Below are positions 1 through 6,377 of a DNA stretch of 7,437 nucleotides, one piece after another; position 1 is the stretch's first letter, and every line of letters starts with the position of its first letter. The notes beneath the pieces are model-generated. The model saw only the letters and a list, made by a program, of their open reading frames with translations. It was not told the DNA's origin and did not search any database. The position numbers were made by a program, and so were the translations under genes. The DNA is from MED-G78 sp964343355 (GTDB taxonomy: Bacteria > Pseudomonadota > Gammaproteobacteria > Magnimaribacterales > D2472), in contig CAYFJC010000047.1 of NCBI GenBank assembly GCA_964343355.1, positions 1-7,437 of the forward strand, written 5' to 3'.

Positions 1-131
1 CCACCTGATAAGTAGATTGCTTTATGATTTTGTTTTTCAGCAAGGATTGCTGAGTATGCATTTATAGCGCCCACAATCATAAGAGGATTGTTATCCTCGA
101 TTGCTTGTCTAAATTTATTTCCAGCTGTCAT
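1..131 (-). CDS. prpB: 2-methylisocitrate lyase PrpB, N-terminal fragment (cut by window edge)
   Basis: Only the first 43 codons are present; the gene continues past the left edge. The translation begins MTAGNKFRQAIEDNNPLMIV and goes on through GAINAYSAILAE to YLSGG at the window edge. This matches the start of PrpB-type lyases of the isocitrate lyase/PEP mutase superfamily (E. coli PrpB has FRAAL, NPLQIVGTINA and AIYLSGGG at the same spacing). The enzyme splits 2-methylisocitrate into pyruvate and succinate in the methylcitrate cycle for propionyl-CoA disposal. The ATG at 131-129 is chosen because family homology starts right after it and no other good start lies between it and the queH stop. 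No Shine-Dalgarno sequence is visible. It lies 51 nt downstream of queH on the same strand. A related lyase of the superfamily cannot be excluded from 43 residues, because the catalytic KKCGH-type motif lies outside the window. Confidence 0.85.
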   Translation of the reverse strand, partial: MTAGNKFRQAIEDNNPLMIVGAINAYSAILAEKQNHKAIYLSG

Positions 132-144
132 AAAAAGTGAGGCT

Positions 145-174
145 ATTGTACAAGATGGTATGGCCGTTTCCCAA
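145..174 (-). promoter_or_regulatory. possible sigma-70 promoter for prpB
   Basis: Read on the minus strand, TTGGGA (174-169) and TACAAT (150-145) are separated by 18 nt in the 51-nt gap between queH and prpB. The -10 hexamer differs from TATAAT at one base, and the -35 matches TTGACA at four of six. Transcription would start about 6 nt before the prpB ATG, giving an almost leaderless mRNA, which fits the absence of a Shine-Dalgarno sequence. In AT-rich DNA such matches often arise by chance, so prpB may equally be read from the upstream operon. Confidence 0.3.
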
Positions 175-182
175 ATAAAGAC

Positions 183-845
183 TTAGGAGTAAAACTTTAC
201 ACCTCTTATAATTCTGTCTTTATTGTTTTTCATTCGCCACTTATTTGTATCTCTTAAGCTATAAACACAGCCACAGTATTCTTGTTGATAAAAATTTTCT
301 TCTTTAGATATTTCAATCATACGAGAGGATCCGCCCTGCTTTCTCCAATTAAAATCCCAGTAAGTAACCTCATCATATCTTTCTGCTGCTCTATCTCCAG
401 AGCTATTAATCTGATCCATGTCCTTCCAGCGAGAGATTCCTAAAGTTGTAGCATATACACCAAAATTATTTTCATGAGCATACAAGGCTGAGCGCTCAAA
501 CCTCATATCAAAGCATTCTGTGCATCTTTTGCCTCTTTCAGGCTCGTTCTCAAGCCCTTTAATTCTCTCAAACCAATTATCTTTATCATAATCAGCATCA
601 ATAAATTCGAAACCTAACTTATCGCAAAATCTTTTGTTCTCATCTTTTCTTATTTCGTACTCAGCCAGAGGATGAATATTGGGATTATAAAAATATACAG
701 TTGTTTTGATATCTGAGGCTGCTACAGCCTCCATGACTTCCCCAGCACAAGGAGCGCAGCAGCTATGCAAAAGCAGGCTATTATCTTCACCAGGAAGATC
801 TAGCTTTGGTCTTTCGTAATTATTTAATTTTAGATGTTCACTCAT
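183..845 (-). CDS. queH: epoxyqueuosine reductase QueH
   Basis: QueH (formerly DUF208) performs the last step of queuosine synthesis in tRNA: it reduces epoxyqueuosine to queuosine at wobble position 34 of GUN-anticodon tRNAs. It is a non-homologous replacement for the cobalamin-dependent QueG. The 220-aa protein shows the family signatures: HSCCAPC with Cys29, Cys30 and Cys33 near the N-terminus, YNPNIHP at 53-59, a CxxC pair (Cys108, Cys111) in the RCTECF segment, and a late YCGC (Cys191, Cys193). These cysteines are the expected iron-sulfur cluster, metal and redox ligands, and none is missing. A phosphoadenosine-sulfate-reductase-like Rossmann fold is expected. The ATG sits in an ATGA overlap with the thrH stop, which argues for translational coupling; no Shine-Dalgarno sequence is seen. 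It is the third gene of the 5'-nucleotidase/thrH/queH operon. No other queuosine gene is in the window. Confidence 0.92.
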   Translation of the reverse strand: MSEHLKLNNYERPKLDLPGEDNSLLLHSCCAPCAGEVMEAVAASDIKTTVYFYNPNIHPLAEYEIRKDENKRFCDKLGFEFIDADYDKDNWFERIKGLENEPERGKRCTECFDMRFERSALYAHENNFGVYATTLGISRWKDMDQINSSGDRAAERYDEVTYWDFNWRKQGGSSRMIEISKEENFYQQEYCGCVYSLRDTNKWRMKNNKDRIIRGVKFYS

Positions 846-858
846 TTTATAAAATGAG
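841..858. repeat. perfect 18-bp palindrome spanning the thrH stop and queH start
   Basis: CTCATTTTATAAAATGAG equals its own reverse complement over all 18 bases. It contains the ATGA overlap where thrH ends and queH begins. In mRNA it could fold into a 7-bp stem with a 4-nt loop, with the queH AUG at the 3' end of the stem. The stem is mostly A-U and therefore weak, and no U-run follows it, so it is not a typical terminator. It could reduce queH initiation until ribosomes finishing thrH melt it, or it could be chance in AT-rich sequence. Confidence 0.6.
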
Positions 859-1453
859 AATGCTCTTTAAATGCATTCTCTAGGTCATCATAACTATTAA
901 ATGCTGGTATTTCAGGATGTTCAGTTGATATTTTTACAGGCGCATTAATAAAAAACCCTTTATCTGCAACTTCAAACATCTGAAGATCGTTATAAGAGTC
1001 TCCAGCAGCAAGACACCTATAGCCCATAGATTGAAATCCAAGTATTGCTTGTTGCTTAGCTTTTTCATGACGTAAGTGATAATCAAGAATACTTCCATCA
1101 TCTCCGATAGATAAGTTATGGCATAGCAAAAGTGGGTAGCCTAATTTTTCCATTAAAGGGTTAGCAATTTCATGAAAGGTATCAGAGAGAATGACAACTT
1201 GAAAATTCTTTCTAATTCGATTTAAAAAATCTAGAGCTCCAGGAAGAAGTTCTAATTGACCTGCTGCTTGCTGAACATCGGTCAATTTTAATCCGTGTTC
1301 TTGCATAAGCTTTAAACGGTAATCCATAAGATCGCTATAATTAGGAATATCCCGAGTGGTTTTGTTAAAACCTTCTATTTTGGTATTTAAAGCAACCTGC
1401 TCCCATATTTCAGGAGTAAGTGTTCCTTCCATGTCAAAGCATATGATTTCCAT
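842..1453 (-). CDS. thrH: ThrH: phosphoserine phosphatase / phosphoserine-homoserine phosphotransferase
   Basis: This is a cytosolic HAD-superfamily enzyme. In Pseudomonas, ThrH dephosphorylates phosphoserine (last step of serine synthesis) and can transfer the phosphate to homoserine, feeding threonine synthesis. The 203-aa length matches the roughly 205-aa Pseudomonas protein. All HAD motifs are present: CFDMEGTL with nucleophile Asp7 and Glu9 (the family has DxE rather than DxD), VILSDTF with Ser90, the motif III lysine around Lys133, and GDSYND at 151-156. Family-specific stretches TTRDIP (32-37), EHGLKL (52-57) and LLCHNL (109-114) separate it from ordinary SerB. Its ATG shares one base with the upstream 5'-nucleotidase stop (TAATG), and its TGA overlaps the queH ATG, placing it in the middle of a coupled operon. 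No Shine-Dalgarno sequence is visible. It could be the cell's main phosphoserine phosphatase, but a SerB elsewhere cannot be excluded. Confidence 0.93.
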   Translation of the reverse strand: MEIICFDMEGTLTPEIWEQVALNTKIEGFNKTTRDIPNYSDLMDYRLKLMQEHGLKLTDVQQAAGQLELLPGALDFLNRIRKNFQVVILSDTFHEIANPLMEKLGYPLLLCHNLSIGDDGSILDYHLRHEKAKQQAILGFQSMGYRCLAAGDSYNDLQMFEVADKGFFINAPVKISTEHPEIPAFNSYDDLENAFKEHSHFIK

Positions 1454-2358
1454 TATGAGTCTTTGTTATTTTTAACACCGTAAGGAACATGTCCTGATGC
1501 TGTGCCTTCAGAGGCTTCTGTTATATTTATTTCTTGATCATCAAAAAATATATCTGCTTGAAATGACTTTAAAAAATCTTGTTTAGACATGCCGCCAAGA
1601 AATAATGATTCATCTATTCTCACTCCCCATTCTCTTAGAGTCTTAATAACTCTTTTATCTGATGGAGCTGATCTTGCTGTAACTAAAGCAGTCCTTATCG
1701 GGCATTCATTAATTTTAAATTCGCTTTGTATTTTATTTAATTCAATAATAAAATTTTTAAAAGGCCCGGCTTTTAAAATACTAGTGGCTTTCTTTTCATT
1801 ATCAATAAAAGCCTCTAAACCTTTGTCGTGATAAATCTGCTCAGATTCATCCGAAAAAATTACAGCATCACCATCAAAAGCAATTCTTAATAAATCATCA
1901 TCATTTTTTGTTTTTTGAGAGCTTGCTTTAGAAACTATGGTTGCAGCGGCAACTTGACTATCAATAGCCAGTTTTACATCCTCAATGCTGCTAGATAAAA
2001 ATAAATGTACACCAAAATCTTTTACATATTTGTGCGGACTTTCTCCACCACAAAATGCAGCTCTACTAATATTAAGATTATGTGCTTCAATTGAATTTCT
2101 AATCCTAAGACCAGTATCGGATGTATTTCTTGAAAGTAAGATAACTTCTATACGATCGCCGTCTGAGTAAAACGAATTAATATTCAATATTTTTTGGACC
2201 AGAGGAAAAGCTTCTCCTGGTTCTAATGTTTTATCTTCATTATCAATTTGATATTTTTGATAAGCCTCTAATCCATCTTTGAGATAAATCGCATGACTAT
2301 CGTCAAGATTAAATAAAGCTCTCGAAGATATGCCTATGATTAGCTTAGATTTGTCCAT
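1453..2358 (-). CDS. cytosolic 5'-nucleotidase (cN-I-like family)
   Basis: The 301-aa protein resembles the 5'-nucleotidase family related to animal cytosolic 5'-nucleotidase I, which hydrolyses (deoxy)nucleoside 5'-monophosphates to nucleosides. Features seen in order: an N-terminal ISSRALFNL segment (10-18), a Y-x-K-D-G-L-x-A-Y-x-x-Y-Q block (25-37), EPGEAFPLV (46-54), VILLSRNTSDTGLR (72-85), AAFCGGESP (100-108), the acidic FDGDAV motif (161-166) with probable HAD-type aspartates, VTAR (226-229), GGMSK (255-259), a FFDDQ metal-binding type motif (271-275) and a C-terminal GHVPYGV (289-295). There is no signal peptide, so the protein is cytosolic. It is the first gene of the operon with thrH and queH and starts 72 bp from the divergent lexA. 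The ATG at 2358-2356 is the first reasonable start after the intergenic region; no Shine-Dalgarno sequence is visible. Substrate preference cannot be read from the sequence. Confidence 0.85.
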   Translation of the reverse strand: MDKSKLIIGISSRALFNLDDSHAIYLKDGLEAYQKYQIDNEDKTLEPGEAFPLVQKILNINSFYSDGDRIEVILLSRNTSDTGLRIRNSIEAHNLNISRAAFCGGESPHKYVKDFGVHLFLSSSIEDVKLAIDSQVAAATIVSKASSQKTKNDDDLLRIAFDGDAVIFSDESEQIYHDKGLEAFIDNEKKATSILKAGPFKNFIIELNKIQSEFKINECPIRTALVTARSAPSDKRVIKTLREWGVRIDESLFLGGMSKQDFLKSFQADIFFDDQEINITEASEGTASGHVPYGVKNNKDS

Positions 2359-2369
2359 TTAAATAATTG

Positions 2370-2399
2370 TTGCTATATACATGGTTAAAGTAATATACT
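2370..2399 (+). promoter_or_regulatory. probable lexA promoter
   Basis: TTGCTA (2370-2375) and TATACT (2394-2399) are spaced 18 nt apart in the lexA upstream region. The -10 hexamer overlaps the left arm of the LexA box, so bound LexA would block RNA polymerase, the usual arrangement for autoregulation. The predicted transcript would start near 2406 and have a leader of about 25 nt. That leader has no Shine-Dalgarno sequence. The hexamers are moderate matches; the overlap with the operator is the main support. Confidence 0.5.
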
Positions 2400-2415
2400 G
2401 TATAAATACCCAGTA
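2396..2415. promoter_or_regulatory. LexA operator (SOS box)
   Basis: TACTGTATAAATACCCAGTA matches the E. coli LexA consensus TACTGTATATATATACAGTA at 17 of 20 positions by my alignment. Both outer arms (TACTG and CAGTA) are perfect; the right inner half-site reads CCAG where the consensus has ACAG. It ends 15 bp before the lexA ATG and overlaps the predicted -10. The conserved LexA DNA-binding domain encoded next door makes a gammaproteobacterial box type the expected one. The site lies 37 bp from the start of the divergent 5'-nucleotidase gene, so it could also affect that operon. Confidence 0.9.
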
Positions 2416-2430
2416 CTATTTAATAATATT

Positions 2431-3042
2431 ATGAAAGAAATAACAATCCAACAAAATAAAGTACTTGATTGTATTCAAGGATACATTAATAAGACAGGAT
2501 TTCCTCCAACAAGAGCTAATATTTGTAGAGAATTAGGATTTAAGTCACCTAATTCAGCAGAAACTCATCTTCGAGCATTAGAAAAAAAAGGTTTTATAAG
2601 AATTGAAAGTGGTACCTCTAGGGGCATAACTTTAGTAAATCCTGTAGGCAAAGAAGAAAGTGGCTTTCCTATTATCGGATTAGTTGCAGCCGGATCTCCA
2701 ACACTGGCATCAGAAAATATTGAAAAGACAGTTAATTGTCCACCTTCTTTCTTTGGAAGTGGCTTTGATTACTTTTTAAGAGTCAAAGGTCTGAGCATGA
2801 AAGATGCTGGAATTATGGAAGATGATTTAATTGCTGTTAAAAAAACACAGGATATAAGAAATGGAGATATTGTAATTGCCAGAATTGAGGACGAGGTAAC
2901 TGTTAAGTACTTTGAAAGAAAATCTCCTGAAATAGTTCACTTAAAACCAGCCAATGAAGATTTCAATGATATTGAAATCGATCTAAGAGAAACAGAAATT
3001 CACATAGAAGGTAAAAGCGTAGGTCTAATAAGAGAAAACTAG
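2431..3042 (+). CDS. lexA: LexA, SOS transcriptional repressor and self-cleaving protease
   Basis: LexA represses DNA-damage genes and is inactivated when RecA filaments on single-stranded DNA trigger its self-cleavage. The 203-aa protein is full length (E. coli LexA is 202 aa). Residues 1-70 form the winged helix-turn-helix: TGFPPTRANI (22-31), LGFKSPNSAETHLRALEKKG (35-54) and a GTSRGI wing (61-66). A short linker leads to the cleavage site in GLVAAGSP, with the scissile bond at Ala87-Gly88. The S24-family catalytic domain carries the nucleophile Ser122 (RVKGLSMKDAG) and the general base Lys159 (EDEVTVK), so all cleavage residues are intact. The start fits the family N-terminus (compare MKALTARQ in E. 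coli). An SOS box lies just upstream. Its stop codon overlaps that of the convergent 85-aa gene. No sulA-like gene follows it here. Confidence 0.98.
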   Translation: MKEITIQQNKVLDCIQGYINKTGFPPTRANICRELGFKSPNSAETHLRALEKKGFIRIESGTSRGITLVNPVGKEESGFPIIGLVAAGSPTLASENIEKTVNCPPSFFGSGFDYFLRVKGLSMKDAGIMEDDLIAVKKTQDIRNGDIVIARIEDEVTVKYFERKSPEIVHLKPANEDFNDIEIDLRETEIHIEGKSVGLIREN

Positions 3043-3296
3043 TGAAGAATTAAGGGTTTTTTAGCAGTATTACCTTTTTGTGATTCTAAGAATTCATCAA
3101 AATCTGTTACGTTGCCGCTAACACTCTCGATTCCAGCTCTAATCATTTCTTTTGCCACATTTAATTCTTGTCCTTGAAGAAAATCTTTTGATTCTCCTGA
3201 AAATTCTATTTTTACAATTGGATTTTCATGATCATCAGAGCGTCTTAGGACGATAGTTCCATCTGGTAATTGGGCAAGTTCTAGGTAATTTGACAT
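3039..3296 (-). CDS. conserved hypothetical 85-aa protein (lexA-topA interval)
   Basis: I cannot assign a function. The protein is small and soluble, with no signal peptide or membrane segment. It begins NYLELAQLPDGTIVLRR (3-19), followed by PIVKIEFSGESKDFL (26-40) and a helical segment ELNVAKEMIRAGIESVSG (44-61); the tail is polar, ending KKPLILH. It resembles, from memory, the small protein encoded between lexA/sulA and topA in Pseudomonas (PA3009 region), and the position agrees. It is the last gene of the leftward operon pyrD/144-aa/topA/148-aa/85-aa, 22 nt after the 148-aa gene. An AGGAG ribosome binding site 5 nt before the ATG makes the start secure. Its TAG overlaps the convergent lexA TAG through CTAG. 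That no space separates it from lexA, together with the strong binding site, argues that it is a real, translated gene. Confidence 0.82.
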   Translation of the reverse strand: MSNYLELAQLPDGTIVLRRSDDHENPIVKIEFSGESKDFLQGQELNVAKEMIRAGIESVSGNVTDFDEFLESQKGNTAKKPLILH

Positions 3297-3301
3297 TTAT
3301 T

Positions 3302-3306
3302 CTCCT
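3302..3306 (-). promoter_or_regulatory. strong Shine-Dalgarno site of the 85-aa gene
   Basis: AGGAG on the minus strand sits 5 nt before the ATG at 3296-3294. This is the best ribosome binding site in the window; most other genes here show none. It fixes the start of the 85-aa gene and suggests independent, efficient initiation at the end of the operon. Confidence 0.8.
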
Positions 3307-3318
3307 GTTTAAAATAGC

Positions 3319-3765
3319 TTAACATTCATCTAAGTTTTTGCGAAGCAAGCTTATCCATCTATATGATCTATCTAATAACTCATTTAGTTTTTTCAAGTCA
3401 ATTAAGCTATCTGTTGAAATTAAATCATCTCTTTTTGGAGCAATAAGTGATGATTGGTAGGAATTTATCTGCTCAATAACCCCACCAGTAGCTATTTCAG
3501 GAATAATAATGTTTTTAATAGCTGTATTTTCTGCAAGAGATTCCCATTTAGCTTTACATGACAGATTAGTAATTAAATTGGAGTCTGCTGATTGAGTCTT
3601 CTCGAAAATCTCATCAGCAAAATAACTTAAGCTTTTTTCTAATGAGATTAAAAAAAGATAGTTTTGATTATTAAGATTAATCTGATCTATTAAATTTTTA
3701 GCAATATCCTGGTAAAGGTTAGCAAGTTCCGCTGAGGTAGCTATTTCTTTAATTGCTCTCTCCAT
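3319..3765 (-). CDS. hypothetical 148-aa protein, possibly DUF6586-like
   Basis: Function is unknown. The protein looks soluble and mainly helical, with no signal peptide or membrane segment. Visible segments are ELANLYQDIAKNLIDQ (13-28), YLFLISLEKSLSYFADEIF (36-54), a KAKWESLAEN patch (71-80) and a C-terminal LLDRSYRWISLLRKNL helix (130-145). A gene of similar size sits directly downstream of topA in Pseudomonas (PA3010, DUF6586 as I recall); the position and the helical pattern with a late tryptophan fit, but I see no decisive motif, so the family name is tentative. The ATG at 3765 lies inside the end of topA, an overlap of 25 nt. No other good start follows within the first 20 codons, so the overlap is probably real and implies reinitiation after topA. 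There is no clear Shine-Dalgarno sequence. Confidence 0.72.
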   Translation of the reverse strand: MERAIKEIATSAELANLYQDIAKNLIDQINLNNQNYLFLISLEKSLSYFADEIFEKTQSADSNLITNLSCKAKWESLAENTAIKNIIIPEIATGGVIEQINSYQSSLIAPKRDDLISTDSLIDLKKLNELLDRSYRWISLLRKNLDEC

Positions 3766-6368
3766 TCGTTATTATCATAAACAGCTGTCCACTTAGTCTT
3801 CTTGCCATCTTTTTCTGAAGCTAAATAATGAGTATCCTCTGCTTTGTTATACCTAATCACATATGGATTTTTATCTTTATCCTTTAAAGGTCCAGTTAAA
3901 AGATAAAAGTGCTTCTTGGGATCTTTTAAGTATCTACAAGCTTCTAATAAATTATCCTCTGTAACTATAGTTAAAAATTCTGCTAGCTTGGGAGCTCTAG
4001 TTTCTCTATTTTTTGGATACTTGCTTGCAGCTAAAAATAGACCTTTCATACTGTCACGCAATAAATAATGGTCTTCGAATTTCTCGCAAGGCAATTCAGA
4101 TAATATAGGCTCCATAACAATAGGCTTAGGCTCTCCACTTCTTTGTAAGTTTCTTGTAGTTCCGCAATTATCGTTTAAACATAAAAAGTATTTACCAAAT
4201 TTTCCAGTATTAAGCTGCATTTCAGAGCCGCATTTATGACATTCTAATAAAGGTCCATCGTATCCTTTTAACTTAAAGGCACCTTGTTCAATTTTATAAC
4301 CCGAGCAATCAGGATTCATTCCACAAACATGAAGTTTGCGAGTTTCATCCATTAAAAAATTATCCATGCTAGTGTCACATAGCTGGCATCGCTCTTTAAT
4401 CATTAGGTTTGATGCTTCATCTTGATCATCAAGACTTATAGCCTCATCACCAGATATAAGGTTTAAAGTGCCTTTGCACTTATCATCACCTTCATTGTTA
4501 TACCCGTTGCAACCCAAAAATACTCCGGTACCAGAATTTCTTATGACCATTTGATTTGATTCGCAAGTAGGACAATCAATATCTGTTTGAGTAGGTGTAT
4601 TTTTTCTCATACCCTCATCAGTAAAGGCAAGAGTTAAATCTTTTTTAAAGGCTGCATAAAAGCTATCTAATACAGACTTCCATTCAAGCTCACCTTCTGC
4701 AACTCTGTCTAATTGATTCTCAAAATTAGCAGTAAAGCTATAGTCCATAATGTCACTAAAGCTTTCTAATAATCTGTCAGCAACAATCAAACCTATTTTT
4801 TTAACAAAAAATCTTCTATTTTCAACATCAACATATCCTCTATCTTGAATCGTAGAAATGATTGAAGCGTAAGTTGAAGGTCTGCCAATTCCTTTTTTTT
4901 CTAATTCTTTAACTAAAGCTGCTTCAGAAAATCTTGCAGGTGGTTTTGTATATTTTTGCTCTAAATTTAATTCTTCTAAATTTAAAGAATCGCCTTCAGC
5001 GAGAGGAGGTAAAATTGCCTCATCAGGATCCTTTGATGCATTACCTGAAATCTTTGTATGACCATCAAAGACAATCTCGCGGCCTCTTGCAGAAAATACA
5101 TAATCTTCTAGATTAATTTTTACAGAAGTGGAGAGATATTCAGCATCTGGCATTTGAGATGCTATGAACTGATGCCAAATAAGCTCATAAAGTTTTGTTT
5201 CTTCTTCACTGTGATTAAGTAACTGGTTACCAGTCATATATGCGCTTGTTGGACGAATAGCTTCATGAGCCTCTTGAGCATTTTCAGTACTTGAATATAT
5301 TCTTGGTGCGTTTGTAAGATACTTTTCACCCAATGTTTCACTAATATAATTTCTAGCATCTAAGATTGAATCTTTACTTAAGCTTGGAGCATCAGTTCTC
5401 ATGTAAGTTATCAATCCAGCCTCATATAGCTTCTGAGCTACTCTCATAGTTCTTTTTACATTGAAGCTTAATCTAGTACTTGCTGCTTGTTGTAATGTCG
5501 AAGTTATAAAGGGTGCTTTAGGTTTAACTTTTACAGGTTTTTTTGAAACATCATCAATCGTAAGATCTGCAGACCTAATAATTCCTTCTATAATCTTTGC
5601 TTCATCTTCTTTTAAGAGTGGATCTGATTTTTTTCTATTTAAAGAAAACTTAATACTCTCATTAGAAGCATTCATCACAGACATACCTACTTCCCAGAAC
5701 TCTTCAGGTATAAAAGCTTGAATTAAATGCTCTCTTTCTACCAATAATCTTAAAGCTACAGACTGAACTCTTCCTGCTGAAAGATTTCTTGCGATTTTAT
5801 CCCACAGTAATGGTGATAGCTCAAACCCAACAACTCTATCTAAGAATCTTCTCGCTTGCTGGGCATTGACAAGATCTTGATCAATTTCTTTAGGATCAGC
5901 AAAAGATTCTAGAATTGAGGTTTTTGTTATTTGATTGAAACGAACCCTTGAAAATTCATATTTATTTGGACCTAAAGCTTCCTTAAGATGCCATGCAATA
6001 GCTTCCCCTTCTCTATCCAAATCAGTAGCAAGATATATATGTTCAACATTTTTTGCAGCAGCTCGAAGCTCTTTCACAACCTTTTCTTTTCCAGGAATAA
6101 TCTCATAAACGCCCTTCCATCCATCTTCTGGATCTATACCCCATCGCTTAACATCAGCCTTCCTTTTATTAATTTTTTTAAGGATTTCTTTTTCTTCAGC
6201 TGAAATATCTTTAGGTAAAATATTTCTTTTTGCTGGTGTTTTAGATTTACCTTTGGGTAAATCTCGAATGTGGCCAACACTTGATTTAACTATATATTCT
6301 GAACCTAGATATTTAGATATTGTCTTAGCTTTTGCAGGTGATTCAACAATTACGAGAGATTTAGCCAT
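3741..6368 (-). CDS. topA: DNA topoisomerase I (type IA)
   Basis: TopA relaxes negative supercoils by cutting one strand through a 5'-phosphotyrosine and passing the other; it balances gyrase and limits R-loops. The 875-aa protein is full length (E. coli 865 aa). The N-terminal TOPRIM domain begins SLVIVESPAKAKTI with Glu9 and carries the metal-binding triad Asp116, Asp118, Glu120 in TDLDREGEA. The catalytic Tyr322 lies in GLITYMRTD (318-326). AHEAIRPT (367-374) and KKGIGRPSTYA (491-501) are typical core motifs. The C-terminal part has three complete four-cysteine zinc modules (Cys599/602/620/631; Cys661/664/682/688; Cys710/713/730/735), then a zinc-free topoisomerase C-terminal repeat region to about 860. 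The residue after RTD is Ala, where E. coli has Ser. An AAGGA sequence lies 13 nt before the ATG, farther than usual. It is preceded by a 61-nt gap after the small membrane gene and overlaps the following 148-aa gene by 25 nt. Confidence 0.98.
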   Translation of the reverse strand: MAKSLVIVESPAKAKTISKYLGSEYIVKSSVGHIRDLPKGKSKTPAKRNILPKDISAEEKEILKKINKRKADVKRWGIDPEDGWKGVYEIIPGKEKVVKELRAAAKNVEHIYLATDLDREGEAIAWHLKEALGPNKYEFSRVRFNQITKTSILESFADPKEIDQDLVNAQQARRFLDRVVGFELSPLLWDKIARNLSAGRVQSVALRLLVEREHLIQAFIPEEFWEVGMSVMNASNESIKFSLNRKKSDPLLKEDEAKIIEGIIRSADLTIDDVSKKPVKVKPKAPFITSTLQQAASTRLSFNVKRTMRVAQKLYEAGLITYMRTDAPSLSKDSILDARNYISETLGEKYLTNAPRIYSSTENAQEAHEAIRPTSAYMTGNQLLNHSEEETKLYELIWHQFIASQMPDAEYLSTSVKINLEDYVFSARGREIVFDGHTKISGNASKDPDEAILPPLAEGDSLNLEELNLEQKYTKPPARFSEAALVKELEKKGIGRPSTYASIISTIQDRGYVDVENRRFFVKKIGLIVADRLLESFSDIMDYSFTANFENQLDRVAEGELEWKSVLDSFYAAFKKDLTLAFTDEGMRKNTPTQTDIDCPTCESNQMVIRNSGTGVFLGCNGYNNEGDDKCKGTLNLISGDEAISLDDQDEASNLMIKERCQLCDTSMDNFLMDETRKLHVCGMNPDCSGYKIEQGAFKLKGYDGPLLECHKCGSEMQLNTGKFGKYFLCLNDNCGTTRNLQRSGEPKPIVMEPILSELPCEKFEDHYLLRDSMKGLFLAASKYPKNRETRAPKLAEFLTIVTEDNLLEACRYLKDPKKHFYLLTGPLKDKDKNPYVIRYNKAEDTHYLASEKDGKKTKWTAVYDNNEWREQLKK

Positions 6369-6377
6369 AATAAAAAT

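Noticed and set aside
1589..1831. 80-codon plus-strand open frame inside the 5'-nucleotidase gene
   Set aside because: It is antisense to a well-supported gene, has no ribosome binding site and shows no recognisable protein pattern.
2359..2395. Leftward promoter for the 5'-nucleotidase operon
   Set aside because: Several AT-rich hexamer pairs exist on the minus strand, but none has both boxes at acceptable spacing, so no site can be named.
3037..3063. Intrinsic terminator after lexA (GGG followed by six T)
   Set aside because: The T-run is real, but no stem of useful length precedes it, and the sequence is the coding end of the convergent 85-aa gene.
5461..5721. 86-codon plus-strand open frame inside topA
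   Set aside because: It lies antisense to conserved TopA core sequence; the frame is open because of topA codon bias.
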